DNA of 48,277 bases from an uncultured Rivibacter sp. (GTDB taxonomy: Bacteria; Pseudomonadota; Gammaproteobacteria; Burkholderiales; Burkholderiaceae): assembly GCA_946480925.1 (NCBI GenBank), contig CAMLLU010000043.1, positions 1 to 48,277 on the forward strand, in the 5' to 3' direction. Numbering within the stretch: the stretch's first letter is position 1; each line of letters starts with the position of its first letter. Positions 18,180 through 27,088 of this stretch are shown here, in pieces. Under the pieces are notes generated by a model. It was not told the DNA's origin. It saw only the letters and a program-made list of their open reading frames with translations, and did not search any database. The position numbers were made by a program, and so were the translations under genes.

Positions 18180-19346
18180 ATGGAGATCGAACCCAGGAAC
18201 GAGAACGCAGGCCACGAGCACACGGTGAATAGCGGCACCCCTCATGCGCCTGCACGCCGTTGGTGGCTGTGGCTCGGCATCGCGCTGCTCGTGCTCGCAG
18301 GAGCGGCGCTCGCGGGCCTGCGCGTGGCCTCGATTGGCTTGCACGCCGCCTTGCAAGAAGCACTGGGGCCGCGCGGCACGGTGGGCGAGCTCAGCATCGG
18401 CTGGAGCGGCGTGCATGCGCGCGACCTGCGCATCCGCTCGGTGGGCAGCCCGCGCTGGCCTGCGGCCGACGAGCTGCGGGCCGAGCACGTGCGTGTGGTG
18501 CCTTCGCTGCGCAGCCTGTTCACGAGCGGCTGGCACATCGCACGCATCGAAGTCGAAGACGGCTACGTGAGCCTGCTGCGCAGCCGCGACGGCAAGCTGC
18601 ACGTGCTGCCGGCGCTGCTGGAGCGTCAGCAGCAGGCCAAGGCACGCCCGGCGTCGACCCGCGAGCCGGCAGCCCAGCCCGACGGCCCGCGCGTGCACAT
18701 CGGCAAGGTGGTGCTCAAGGGCACCGCCGTCGAACTGTTCGATGCCTCGGTGCGCCAACCGCCGCTGAAGGTGCGCCTGCAGGAGCTCGATGCGCAGATC
18801 GGCCCGCTGGACCTGCCGGAGCTGGACAGCCGCACGTCGATCGAGCTCGACGCGGTGGTGAAAGGCGTGCAGCGCGACGGCAAGCTGGCGCTTCGCGGCG
18901 ACATCGTGTTCGCCACGCGCGACAGCGAACTCGACGTGCAGCTTGCCGGCGTGGACCTGGTGGCGCTGCAGCCTTATCTGGTGAAGGTGTCGGAGGCCGG
19001 CGTGCGCCGCGGCACGATGGACCTGAAGCTGAATTCGAAGGTAGAGAACAACCGGCTGCGCGCACCCGGTGAACTCACGATCACGGGCCTGGAGCTGGCC
19101 GATTCCGGCGGGCTGCTCGGCAGCTTTGCCGGCGTGCCGCGCCAGGCTGTGCTGGCCTTCCTGAGCCGCAACGACCGCATCGAGGTGAACTTCACGCTCG
19201 AGGGCCGGCTCGACGACCCTTCGTTCTCGCTCAACGAGAGCCTCGCCACACGGCTGGCTTCGGCGCTGGCCGACAAGCTGGGCGTGAGCCTGGGTGGCGT
19301 GGTCGAAGGCGTGGGCGACGTGATCAAGGGCCTGTTCGGCCGATGA
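18180..19346 (+). CDS. AsmA-like / DUF748 envelope protein
   Basis: The 388-residue protein has an N-terminal membrane helix at about 28-47, then a beta-rich periplasmic domain with the AsmA/DUF748 style: GTVGELSIGWSGVHARDLRI, repeated short strands, a RGTMDLKLN segment and a C-terminal low-complexity helix ending DVIKGLFGR. Members of the AsmA/TamB group bridge inner and outer membranes and are linked to lipid traffic. This short form carries only the DUF748-like part. Its last 23 bases overlap the convergent BLUF gene end. Confidence 0.75.
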   Translation: MEIEPRNENAGHEHTVNSGTPHAPARRWWLWLGIALLVLAGAALAGLRVASIGLHAALQEALGPRGTVGELSIGWSGVHARDLRIRSVGSPRWPAADELRAEHVRVVPSLRSLFTSGWHIARIEVEDGYVSLLRSRDGKLHVLPALLERQQQAKARPASTREPAAQPDGPRVHIGKVVLKGTAVELFDASVRQPPLKVRLQELDAQIGPLDLPELDSRTSIELDAVVKGVQRDGKLALRGDIVFATRDSELDVQLAGVDLVALQPYLVKVSEAGVRRGTMDLKLNSKVENNRLRAPGELTITGLELADSGGLLGSFAGVPRQAVLAFLSRNDRIEVNFTLEGRLDDPSFSLNESLATRLASALADKLGVSLGGVVEGVGDVIKGLFGR

Positions 19347-19755
19347 TCGATGCGGTGGCGATGAGCTCTTCGAGCAAGGCGAGCGAAGCGCAGCCCGACA
19401 CCGTGAACGGATCCAGCACCGGTCGCTCGCTGTACTTCAGCAGCGTGGTCTGGTTGATCTTCGCGAGGTTGACCTGCCCCATGGTCCAGCCGGCGAAGCG
19501 CCGCTCGGCGATCTCGCCGTACCACAGCAGCGTCACGTCCTTGTGGCGCGCGTCTCGCACGATCTCGTTGTACTTGGCGTTCACCGCCTCGCGGCCGCCT
19601 TCGAGCACCTGCATGAAGCTTTCGCCGCTCCAGCACAGGATGCCCGTGAGCCCCAGCGCCGGGTTGTGCGCGCGGCACTGCGCGAGGATGGAGTCGATGC
19701 CTTCGGCCGTGACCGGCTGGGCCGCACGGCTGGCGTAGAGCAGGCGCACGAGCAT
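19324..19755 (-). CDS. BLUF-domain blue-light photoreceptor
   Basis: The 143-residue protein is a short BLUF protein. The flavin-site residues are all in place: Tyr7 in LLYASRA, Asn31 and Gln49 (SFMQVLEG), with Trp90 and Met92 in RFAGWTMG. It should bind FAD non-covalently and shift its hydrogen bonding in blue light. There is no fused output domain, so it must signal through a partner protein. It starts 2 bp after the folE stop, on the same strand, which implies co-transcription with GTP cyclohydrolase I. Its end overlaps the convergent AsmA-like gene by 23 bp. Confidence 0.93.
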   Translation of the reverse strand: MLVRLLYASRAAQPVTAEGIDSILAQCRAHNPALGLTGILCWSGESFMQVLEGGREAVNAKYNEIVRDARHKDVTLLWYGEIAERRFAGWTMGQVNLAKINQTTLLKYSERPVLDPFTVSGCASLALLEELIATASIIGRTGP

Positions 19756-19757
19756 GG

Positions 19758-20495
19758 TCAGCCTCCCTTGCGGTTGTTGACCAGCGCGAGGAATTCGCGG
19801 CGCAGGTTCGCGTCTTTCAGGAAGGAGCCGCGCATCACGCTGTTGACCATCTTCGAATCCATGTCGCGCACGCCGCGCCACTGCATGCAGAAGTGGTCGG
19901 CCTCCATGACGATGGCCAGGCCGTCGGGCTGCATCTTGTCCTGCAGCAGGTCGGCCACCTGCGTGACGGCCTCTTCCTGGATCTGCGGGCGGCTCATGAT
20001 CCACTCCGCGAGCCGGGCGTACTTGCTCAAGCCGATGAGGTTGGAATGCTCGTTCGGCATCACACCGATCCACAGCTTGCCGATGATGGGGCACAGGTGG
20101 TGCGAGCAGGCGCTGCGCACCGTCACCGGGCCCACGATCATCAGTTCGTTGAGGTGCTCGACGTTGGGGAACTCGGTGACCGGCGGCTGCTTGACGTAGC
20201 GGCCCTTGAACACCTCGTTGAGGTACATCTTGGCCACGCGGCGCGCGGTGTCCTGCGTGTTGTGGTCGCTTTCGGTGTCGATCACCAGGCTGTCGAGCAC
20301 CGTGACCATCCTGCCCTGCACTTCGTCGAGCAGCGCTTCGAGTTCACCGGGCTCGATGAACTCGGCAATGTTGTCGTTGGCGTGAAAGCGGCGCTGCGCG
20401 TTCTTCAGCCGTTCGCGGATCTTCTGCGAAACCGGCACGCCTTCGTCCGGCGCAGTGGGCGCGTTTGCGGGCGTGGGCAAGGGGGTGACGTTCAT
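19758..20495 (-). CDS. folE: GTP cyclohydrolase I
   Basis: The 245-residue enzyme opens GTP to dihydroneopterin triphosphate, the first step to tetrahydrofolate. It shows the zinc and active-site motif SACSHHLCP with Cys130 and His133, the third zinc ligand Cys203 in DHFCMQWRG, and IGLSKYARL. The N-terminal 35 residues are a Pro/Ala-rich extension. The start at 20495 is chosen as the only good ATG. The BLUF gene follows at 2 bp, so blue light sensing and pterin synthesis are coupled at least in transcription. Confidence 0.95.
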   Translation of the reverse strand: MNVTPLPTPANAPTAPDEGVPVSQKIRERLKNAQRRFHANDNIAEFIEPGELEALLDEVQGRMVTVLDSLVIDTESDHNTQDTARRVAKMYLNEVFKGRYVKQPPVTEFPNVEHLNELMIVGPVTVRSACSHHLCPIIGKLWIGVMPNEHSNLIGLSKYARLAEWIMSRPQIQEEAVTQVADLLQDKMQPDGLAIVMEADHFCMQWRGVRDMDSKMVNSVMRGSFLKDANLRREFLALVNNRKGG

Positions 20496-20562
20496 CGGCG
20501 GAATACTAGCGCAGCACCGAATGCCCTCTTCGGCACGGGCACCGCCGCAGCGCAGTGAGGGT

Positions 20563-20580
20563 GCCCCCCGACAAGGGGGC
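20563..20580. repeat. C-rich hairpin of the CCCCC/GGGGG type
   Basis: GCCCCC (20563-20568) and GGGGGC (20575-20580) form a stem with a 6-nt loop in the region upstream of folE. A similar stem is found at 27842-27855. Such short extragenic palindromes are common in this bacterial group; a role as terminator or REP-like repeat is inference. Confidence 0.45.
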
Positions 20581-20751
20581 CGAAAGCGTCCACTGCTTCA
20601 CGTTTGCCCCCCTTGTTTGCTAAAGCCGCGCTGCGCCTCGGCCGATAAAGTGCGCCAAGAGCGCTTCACCGCGCTCGGGTTCACGACAAAAGGCACACCC
20701 GCACGAAAGTCGGGGTCGCAAAGCTTCCGGTCTAACGCTTGCAAACAAGCC

Positions 20752-21771
20752 ATGACAGCGGAGTTGCCAGAAACCAGGGATGGATGTTTCTCCCCGGCTG
20801 CTTCGATGCGTGCGCGCATCGAAGCAGGCAGCCTCGCCTACCTGGGCGTTTCTCCGGTCTTTGCCCCCGCCGCCGTGCGGTCTGCCGCAACTTTGGCAGA
20901 CCAACAGATCGGAGAGGTCATGGGGAGCATCGACCATATCGCCTTGACGGGCAGCGCCCAGCTGGCGCACCTGGACATACCCTTGCAGCAGCGCCGCTGG
21001 GCGCAGCACGACGTGGCCGCGCTGATGGAACGGCTGTATCCATCGCCCAGCGGCAAGCCCGGTGACAGCTCGGCCCAGCGCCAGCTGCTGTCTTCGGCCT
21101 TCCTCGCCGGCGTCGCCGAATCGCAGGACACGCTGATGCTGCGCCCTCGCGGCTCGCTGGCGCAGGCCGCGGTGGAAAAGGCCCGCGCACTGCTGAAGAA
21201 CCGCGCCGCCACGCAGCAAGACCGCCTGTGGCACGCCTTCGCTGCCGGCGCCCGCGCCGGCAGCACCTTCACCGCGCAGGCGGCCGACACCTCCGCGCTG
21301 AAGCTCTTCATCCGCCAGCCGCTCACCGAGTCGGGCCTCGCGCAACAGGCCCTGATCGCCGGCGTGCTCGATCGCATCGAGCGGTGCAACGGCGCGCCGC
21401 ACACCTTCGACTACCTCACCGGCCACCAGGCCGAAAGCGCGGACACCTTCCGCGCCTCGTTCGAGGCCGAGTCGGGGCAGCCGTTCACGCCGCCGAACTT
21501 CCGCGCCTGGCGGCTTGCGCGCCTGGCACAGGCCGGCGCCTTCGTGAACATCCGCGTCGGCATGAGCGAGAGCAGTGCGTTCGAACTGTCGTACCACGTG
21601 TTCCGCGGCGCCTGCACGCCGGTGCTCTTCCTCGTGTGGAAGCACGCACCCATCAAGACCACGCTGCTCAAGGACCTTGGCGACCTGTGCGACGTGACCT
21701 ATCTCGAGTTCGACCAGCCGGAAGACCTCGACACCGGCATTGCCGAGTTCTTCCGCCGCTGCAGGCGCTAG
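20752..21771 (+). CDS. Protein of unknown function with NDT/SLOG-like C-terminal segment
   Basis: The 339-residue product is not recognised as a whole. Residues 1-240 are mostly helical, and the last 80 contain FVNIRVGMSESSAFELSYHV followed by a predicted strand (TPVLFLVW). This resembles nucleoside 2-deoxyribosyltransferase-like and related Rossmannoid folds, in which a Glu in an (A/S)xEL(G/S)Y helix is catalytic. If true it would bind a nucleotide or NAD. The start at 20752 lacks a clear ribosome site; 20809 is an alternative ATG. It precedes the chemoreceptor gene by 45 bp on the same strand, so the two may be co-transcribed. Confidence 0.6.
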   Translation: MTAELPETRDGCFSPAASMRARIEAGSLAYLGVSPVFAPAAVRSAATLADQQIGEVMGSIDHIALTGSAQLAHLDIPLQQRRWAQHDVAALMERLYPSPSGKPGDSSAQRQLLSSAFLAGVAESQDTLMLRPRGSLAQAAVEKARALLKNRAATQQDRLWHAFAAGARAGSTFTAQAADTSALKLFIRQPLTESGLAQQALIAGVLDRIERCNGAPHTFDYLTGHQAESADTFRASFEAESGQPFTPPNFRAWRLARLAQAGAFVNIRVGMSESSAFELSYHVFRGACTPVLFLVWKHAPIKTTLLKDLGDLCDVTYLEFDQPEDLDTGIAEFFRRCRR

Positions 21772-21816
21772 GGCCCGCCGACGCGACATTCGAAACAACA
21801 TCTGGGAGTTCAACCC

Positions 21817-23406
21817 ATGCTTGCCAACATCAAGATCAGGACGCTGATCATTTCCGTGCTGAGCGTGCTGATGCTGCTCGTCGCGGGCATCGGCGCCTTC
21901 GGCCTCTACAGCACGTCGCTGACGCGCCACGCCTACAAGGACATCTCGCTGCGTGACGAGCAATCCGAAACCGTGTTCACGAAGATCAAGTTGCTGATGG
22001 AGACCAACCGCAGCCAGGTGCTGCAGGCGCTGCAGCACAACCCGGGCTTCGACTGGGCCAAGCTGCACGACCACGCACTGGACGTGCACTTCTCCGCCAT
22101 CGACAAGGCCTCGGCCAGCATCCGGCAGCTGTGGGAGGAATACCACTCGGCCATCGAATCACCCGAAGAGCGGCGCCTCGCCGACGCGTGGTACGAGAAG
22201 AGCGGCGGCCTGGGCGTGAAAGCCGTGAAGGACGCCGCGGCCGCGGCGCAGGCCGGCAATTGGGACGCAGCCGAAAGCGTGCTCATCGGCACCATCAACC
22301 CGAGCTACCGCGTGGGCGGTGCCGCTTCGCAGGAGCTGTCGGACTTCCTTGCGCAGCGTTCCAAGGCCGGTGCGCTGGCGGTGGAGCAGCGCATCACCAA
22401 CCTGACCTGGCTGCTCGGCGCCGCGGTGGTGCTGTCACTGCTGCTGGCGGTGGGAACGATGCTCGTGCTGATCCGCGGCATCACCGTGCCGCTGGCCCAG
22501 GCGGTCGGCATTGCACGCCGCGTGGCCGACGGCGACCTCGGTTCGCGCATCGAGGTCAACAGCAGCAACGAGCTCGGCGAGCTGCTGCACACGCTGAAGG
22601 TGATGAACCAGAGCCTGGTGTCGGTGGTGTCGAGCGTGCGTGCGAGCAGCGACAACATCGCCACCGGCTCGACCCAGATCGCCACCGGCAACGCAGACCT
22701 GTCGCGCCGCACCGAGACGCAGGCGAGCAGCCTGCAGGAGACCGCCGCTTCCATGGAGCAGCTCACGTCGACCGTAAAGATCAACGCGGACACCGCGATG
22801 CAGGCCGAGCAGCTGGCCAAGGCGGCCAGCGACGTGGCCTCGCACGGCGGCGTGACCGTGGGCCAGGTGGTGGCCACGATGGAACAGATCAGCGCGTCGA
22901 GCCGCAAGATCGCCGACATCATCGGCGTGATCGACGGCATTGCCTTCCAGACCAACATCCTCGCGTTGAACGCCGCGGTGGAAGCCGCGCGCGCCGGCGA
23001 GCAGGGCCGCGGCTTCGCGGTGGTGGCCGGTGAAGTGCGCAGCCTTGCGCAACGCAGCGCGCAGGCGGCCAAGGAGATCAAGACGTTGATCAGCGACAGC
23101 GTCGAGAAGGTCGAAGTCGGCAGCAAGCAGGTGGACGACGCCGGCCGCACGATGAGCGACATCGTGACGCAGGTCCAGCGCGTGAGCGACCTGATCGCCA
23201 ACATCAGCGCCGCCACGCACGAGCAGACCGCCGGCATCAGCCAGGTGAGCGATGCCGTCACGCAGCTCGACGAAGTGACGCAGCAGAACGCCGCGCTGGT
23301 GGAGCAATCGGCCGCAGCGGCCGACAGCCTGCAACAGCAGGCGCAGCGCCTGGTGGATGCCGTGGCGGTGTTCAAGCTCGGCAACGCACACGCGATGCCG
23401 ACGTAA
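21817..23406 (+). CDS. Methyl-accepting chemotaxis protein
   Basis: The 529-residue receptor has a first membrane helix at about 11-31, a periplasmic four-helix-bundle-like ligand domain, a second membrane helix at about 193-214, a HAMP domain, and a cytoplasmic coiled-coil signalling region with the hairpin tip IDGIAFQTNILALNAAVEAA and EQGRGFAVVAGEVR. Flanking methylation-helix segments are Gln/Glu-rich (TETQASSLQETAASMEQL). It senses an unknown small molecule and signals through CheA/CheW, whose genes are not in the window. There is no C-terminal NWETF pentapeptide, so CheR/CheB tethering is not expected. A hairpin lies 76 bp after the stop. Confidence 0.95.
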   Translation: MLANIKIRTLIISVLSVLMLLVAGIGAFGLYSTSLTRHAYKDISLRDEQSETVFTKIKLLMETNRSQVLQALQHNPGFDWAKLHDHALDVHFSAIDKASASIRQLWEEYHSAIESPEERRLADAWYEKSGGLGVKAVKDAAAAAQAGNWDAAESVLIGTINPSYRVGGAASQELSDFLAQRSKAGALAVEQRITNLTWLLGAAVVLSLLLAVGTMLVLIRGITVPLAQAVGIARRVADGDLGSRIEVNSSNELGELLHTLKVMNQSLVSVVSSVRASSDNIATGSTQIATGNADLSRRTETQASSLQETAASMEQLTSTVKINADTAMQAEQLAKAASDVASHGGVTVGQVVATMEQISASSRKIADIIGVIDGIAFQTNILALNAAVEAARAGEQGRGFAVVAGEVRSLAQRSAQAAKEIKTLISDSVEKVEVGSKQVDDAGRTMSDIVTQVQRVSDLIANISAATHEQTAGISQVSDAVTQLDEVTQQNAALVEQSAAAADSLQQQAQRLVDAVAVFKLGNAHAMPT

Positions 23407-23481
23407 GCGCCAGCCAGGTGGTGTGAACCACTGCGACCTTCGACACCTCAGGCGAACCCACGGTGTCGGTACGCAGCGATG

Positions 23482-23503
23482 AAGCCGGCCCCTAGGCCGG
23501 CTT
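23482..23503 (+). terminator. Hairpin after chemoreceptor gene
   Basis: AAGCCGGCC (23482-23490) and GGCCGGCTT (23495-23503) form a perfect 9-bp stem with a 4-nt loop, but no T tract follows. It could be a weak or Rho-assisted terminator. Confidence 0.5.
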
Positions 23504-23519
23504 GTCAGTCACTTCGTAA

Positions 23520-23830
23520 AACCGGGGCCCCGTCTGTGCCGCCTGCGCAGCGACGCGGCCCGAGGGTTGCCGCGAAGCGGTCGAGCAAAGCTGTCTGAGC
23601 TCCGAGCCGCAGGCGAGGGCGAGTTCTTTGCTCGCCCTCGGGACGCCAGCTGCGCAGGGCAGTCGGCCCGTTCAGGGCCGACCGAGCACAGTCGGGGTGC
23701 CCTTCTTTGGGTTCCCTTTCTTGGGCAAGCAAGTGTGCGAAGCCGGGGTCCGCTCACTTCGCGTTGCGAAGTTATGCGGACACCAAAAGGGACTGCGCTG
23801 CCGGGCGCACTTCCCGGCGGGCTGCCACAT
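23520..23830. repeat. Gene-free structured GC-rich element with several hairpins
   Basis: Between the chemoreceptor and TPR/DUF6445 genes lie about 480 bases without a supported gene. They hold CGAGGGCGAG/CTCGCCCTCG (23614-23623 and 23631-23640, perfect 10-bp stem) and GTCGGCCC/GGGCCGAC (23662-23669 and 23675-23682). Open frames through it read like the Arg/Ala/Pro-rich spurious proteins often annotated over dispersed repeats in Burkholderiales. A dispersed non-coding repeat is therefore likely. Confidence 0.45.
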
Positions 23831-23985
23831 CGACAAAACACCCCAGCCCAAAGGCAACCGACTCTCATCAGGCAGCACAGTCCCAAAGCCCCCGCACCAG
23901 CATCAACCCCCACGCCAAGCACAATCCACAGCTCCCATGGCTGCTCCCAGCCAGCAGCCCTCCTTCAGCCCTCACTGAAGCCCCC

Positions 23986-25329
23986 ATGCCAAACACAAAA
24001 CGCCCCCCATCCAGCGGCGTCCCACCCGCCCCCACCAAGCGCTCCCCCGACCCCACCCCCCTGCTCGACGAAGGCCGCACCCTACACGCCCAAGGCCGCC
24101 TCGCCGAAGCCTTCAGCCGCTACCAGGCCGCCTATGCACAAGCGCCGCAACACCCAGAGGTGCTGCACCTGCTGGGCCTGGCCTACCTCGGCATGGGGCA
24201 GCCGGCCATCGGCATGGCCTTCGTCCGCCAAGCCATCGAGCGCGACCCGCAGGCTGCCGACTTCCGCGCCAACCTCGCCACCGCGCTGGCCGCGGCCAGC
24301 CAGCCTGGCGAAGCGCTGGAACAGCTGGAGCATGCCCACACGCTGAAACCCGGCGATGCCGACCTGCTCTCCACGCTGGCGGGCATGCATGCGAGCCTGG
24401 GCCACCACGAGCAGGCAGAACACCGCTACGAGCAAGCGATTGAACTCGCGCCTGAAAAGGCACCCTGGCATGCCGCGCTCGCACGGCTGCGCCATGCCCG
24501 CTGGGCGATGCCGCAGGCACTGGAAAGCGCCCACCGCGCCTTGACGCTCGACCCGGCACAAGCCGCCACGCTGAACATGGGGCTGGCAGAACCTTCGGCC
24601 CAGCCGGCACCACGACCGCCCCTGCCGACGGACGCACTACGCGTATCACCGGCGCTGCAGCCCGAAGCCGTGCAGCGCGCCGCAACCGAACGCGACCTGC
24701 TGGTGATCGACGACTTCATCGACGATCCGCTGGCCTACAGGCAGCAGATGCTCAACGAATGCCAGCAGCTGGCGCAACGCTCACGCGAGGTGAACTTCCC
24801 CGGCGTGCAGACGCCGCCGCAGCCCTGCACGCAAACCATGCAGCGCATTGCCGACGCGCTGGGCCGTGCCGTGAAGTGGGACTCCATCGACCATGGCGCC
24901 GTGCGCCTGAGCCTGGCCCGCGACGAAGCCAGGGCCGACGTGCACGTGGACAACCCGACGCTGGAGAACGTCTACGGCGGCGTGCTCTACCTCAGCCTGC
25001 CCGAGCACTGCCGCGGCGGCACGAGCTTCTACCGCCATCGCGGCAGCGGCTGGGACCGCCGGCCCGACGCCGCCACGATGAAGGCCGCGGGCTATGCGTC
25101 CTTCCTCGACTTCCAGAAGCGCAACCTGCCGCCCAACCGCAAGATGCCCTTCGCGCAATGGCTGGAGCGCCGCGAGGCTACGTGGGAATGGCTGTTCGAG
25201 GTGCCGATGCGCTTCAACCGGCTCGTCGTGTTTCGCAGCGACTTCTTCCACGCGATCACCGAGCTGTTCGGCGACGACTTCAGCAACGGCCGGCTGGTGC
25301 AGCTGTTCCACTTCGAGGCGCGGCCGTAG
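23986..25329 (+). CDS. TPR protein with C-terminal DUF6445 (2OG-oxygenase-like) domain
   Basis: The 447-residue protein has tetratricopeptide repeats over residues 25-200 (EGRTLHAQGRLAEAFSRYQAA and four more). A DUF6445-type domain follows from about 235 to the end, with DLLVIDDFIDDP, a HVD pair (DVHVDNP), GGVLYLSLP, GGTSFYRHRG and a late histidine in FRSDFFHAI. HxD...H is the iron-binding layout of 2-oxoglutarate oxygenases, so an iron-dependent hydroxylase acting on a protein bound by the TPR arm is possible. The substrate is unknown. The start at 23986 begins a clean reading frame; the open frame upstream is Pro/Ser-rich and crosses the hairpin-rich element. Confidence 0.78.
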   Translation: MPNTKRPPSSGVPPAPTKRSPDPTPLLDEGRTLHAQGRLAEAFSRYQAAYAQAPQHPEVLHLLGLAYLGMGQPAIGMAFVRQAIERDPQAADFRANLATALAAASQPGEALEQLEHAHTLKPGDADLLSTLAGMHASLGHHEQAEHRYEQAIELAPEKAPWHAALARLRHARWAMPQALESAHRALTLDPAQAATLNMGLAEPSAQPAPRPPLPTDALRVSPALQPEAVQRAATERDLLVIDDFIDDPLAYRQQMLNECQQLAQRSREVNFPGVQTPPQPCTQTMQRIADALGRAVKWDSIDHGAVRLSLARDEARADVHVDNPTLENVYGGVLYLSLPEHCRGGTSFYRHRGSGWDRRPDAATMKAAGYASFLDFQKRNLPPNRKMPFAQWLERREATWEWLFEVPMRFNRLVVFRSDFFHAITELFGDDFSNGRLVQLFHFEARP

Positions 25330-25333
25330 AAGT

Positions 25334-25408
25334 CCTTCACCCCAGAGGCGCGGAGAACACGGAGCTTCCCTCTGCAGTCCTCAGCGCCCTCCGCGCCTCG
25401 GCGGTGAA
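25334..25408. repeat. CACGGAG-type imperfect palindromic repeat
   Basis: Between two convergent genes, CTTCACC...GGCGCGGAGAACACGGAG is mirrored by CTCCGCGCCTC...GGTGAA. The same class of sequence forms the core of the element at 38890-39011. It is probably a dispersed non-coding palindrome; it may also end both transcripts. Confidence 0.5.
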
Positions 25409-25422
25409 TGCATTGGCGTTGA

Positions 25423-26976
25423 TCAAGCCGGCGTCCACAAAGCCGGCTTGCCGGGCAGCGTGCGCAGCAACGCGGCCAGCGTGCCGTCGGCCACCAGCGC
25501 GGTGGCGAGCTCGATGTCGGGTGCGATGTAGCGGTCGCTCATCATCGGCGGGCAATGCGAGCGCAATACCCCATGCACCTGCTCCAGCAGCGCCGAGCTC
25601 CTGAGCGGCCGCAGGAACTCGATGCCCTGGGCCGCCGCCAGCAGCTCGATGCCGAGAATGTGCGCGGTGTTGTCGATCATGGCGCCCAGGCGCCGCGCCG
25701 CGAAGGTGGCCATGCTCACGTGGTCTTCCTGGTTGGCCGAGGTGGGCAGGCTGTCCACGCTGGCCGGGTGCGCGAGCGACTTGTTTTCAGAAGCGAGCGA
25801 GGCCGCGGTGACGTGCGCGATCATGAAGCCGGAGTTGAGGCCCGCGTCCTGCGCCAGGAAGGGCGGCAGGCGTGACACGCCGGCGTCGATGAGCATCGCG
25901 ATGCGGCGCTCGGCAATGGCGCCCACTTCGGCTATGGCCACGGCCATGGCGTCGGCCGCCAGCGCCACCGGCTCGGCGTGGAAGTTGCCGCCGGAGACCA
26001 TGGCCACCTCGTCGCCCGCGAACACCAGCGGGTTGTCCGTTACCGCATTGGCTTCACGCAGCAGCACCAGCGCGGCATGGCGCAGCTGGTCGAGGCAGGC
26101 GCCCACCACCTGCGGCTGGCAGCGCAGGCAGTAAGGGTCTTGCACGCGGTCGTCACCCTGCAGGTGTGAACGGCGGATCTCGCTGCCGGCCAGCAGCGCG
26201 CGGTAGTACTGCGCCACGTCCACCTGCCCCGGCTGGCCACGCAGTTCGTGGATGCGCGGGTCGAACGGGCCGTCGCTGCCGCGTGCCGCGTCCACCGTGA
26301 GCGCGCCCACCACCAGCGCCGCTTCGAGCACCGGCTCGAAGCGCAGCAGTGCGTGCAGCGCCAGTGCAGTGGAGGTCTGCGTGCCGTTGATGAGTGCGAG
26401 GCCCTCTTTTGCGGCGAGCTTCAGCGGCGTGATGCCAGCTTCGCGCAGCAGCGGCCCGGCCGGGCGGCGGTGGCCGTCGACCAGCATGTCGCCTTCGCCC
26501 AGCAGCGCCAGCGTCATGTGAGACAACGGGGCCAGGTCACCCGAGGCGCCCACCGAGCCCTGGCTCGGCACGTAAGGCACGAGGCCGGCGTTGTGCACGG
26601 CAATCAATGCATCGACCACCTCTTCACGCACGCCGGAATACCCGCGCGCCAGGCTGGCCGCCTTGAGCGCGAGCATGAGGCGCACCACGGCCGGTGGCAG
26701 CGGCTCGCCCACGCCCACGCTGTGCGAGCGGATGAGGTTGAGCTGCAGCGTGTCGAGCTCGGTTTCGCTGATGCGCTTGTTGGCCAGCTTGCCGAAGCCG
26801 GTGTTCACGCCGTACACCGGCTCCTGCCCTTGCGCGGCGCGCTGCACCACGGCGGCGCTGGCGCGTATGGCGGCGCGGGCGGCCGGCTCGAGCGCGAGCC
26901 GGGTGCTGCCGGAGTGGATGTCTTGCAGTTGCGCCAGCGTGAGCTGGCCGGGCTGGATTGTGAGCGTGCTTGCCAT
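25423..26976 (-). CDS. hutH: Histidine ammonia-lyase
   Basis: The 517-residue enzyme removes ammonia from L-histidine to give urocanate, the first step of histidine use. The MIO prosthetic group forms from Ala144-Ser145-Gly146 inside GSVGASGDLAPLSH. Other hallmarks are YGVNTGFG near 55-62 and the C-terminal DNTAHILGIELLAAAQG. The length fits the family. It is divergent from hutC with a 112-bp gap holding a HutC-type operator. Unlike most hut clusters, hutU is not next to it. Confidence 0.97.
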   Translation of the reverse strand: MASTLTIQPGQLTLAQLQDIHSGSTRLALEPAARAAIRASAAVVQRAAQGQEPVYGVNTGFGKLANKRISETELDTLQLNLIRSHSVGVGEPLPPAVVRLMLALKAASLARGYSGVREEVVDALIAVHNAGLVPYVPSQGSVGASGDLAPLSHMTLALLGEGDMLVDGHRRPAGPLLREAGITPLKLAAKEGLALINGTQTSTALALHALLRFEPVLEAALVVGALTVDAARGSDGPFDPRIHELRGQPGQVDVAQYYRALLAGSEIRRSHLQGDDRVQDPYCLRCQPQVVGACLDQLRHAALVLLREANAVTDNPLVFAGDEVAMVSGGNFHAEPVALAADAMAVAIAEVGAIAERRIAMLIDAGVSRLPPFLAQDAGLNSGFMIAHVTAASLASENKSLAHPASVDSLPTSANQEDHVSMATFAARRLGAMIDNTAHILGIELLAAAQGIEFLRPLRSSALLEQVHGVLRSHCPPMMSDRYIAPDIELATALVADGTLAALLRTLPGKPALWTPA

Positions 26977-27052
26977 GGTGAGTGCCGTGTGCCGAGGGAG
27001 GTGCACCGCTCGGGCTGCTGCGGTGCGGTGGCTGTACTGGTGGTTCACTCTA

Positions 27053-27066
27053 CTTGTATAGACAAG
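27053..27066. promoter_or_regulatory. HutC operator between hutH and hutC
   Basis: CTTGTATAGACAAG is a near-perfect palindrome (CTTGT/ACAAG arms) matching the known TTGTATATACAA-type HutC site. It lies 22 bp before the hutC start and 76 bp before the hutH start, so one site can repress both genes. Urocanate is the usual inducer of HutC. Confidence 0.8.
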
Positions 27067-27088
27067 CACGTGCAAGTAGCATCCGCCC

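Noticed and set aside
17149..18238. Extension of the DUF429 gene to 18238
   Set aside because: It would overlap the divergent AsmA-like gene and adds residues outside the domain; the ATG at 18148 fits.
20620..22146. 508-codon reverse frame opposite the NDT-like and chemoreceptor genes
   Set aside because: No domain and it crosses two well-supported forward genes.
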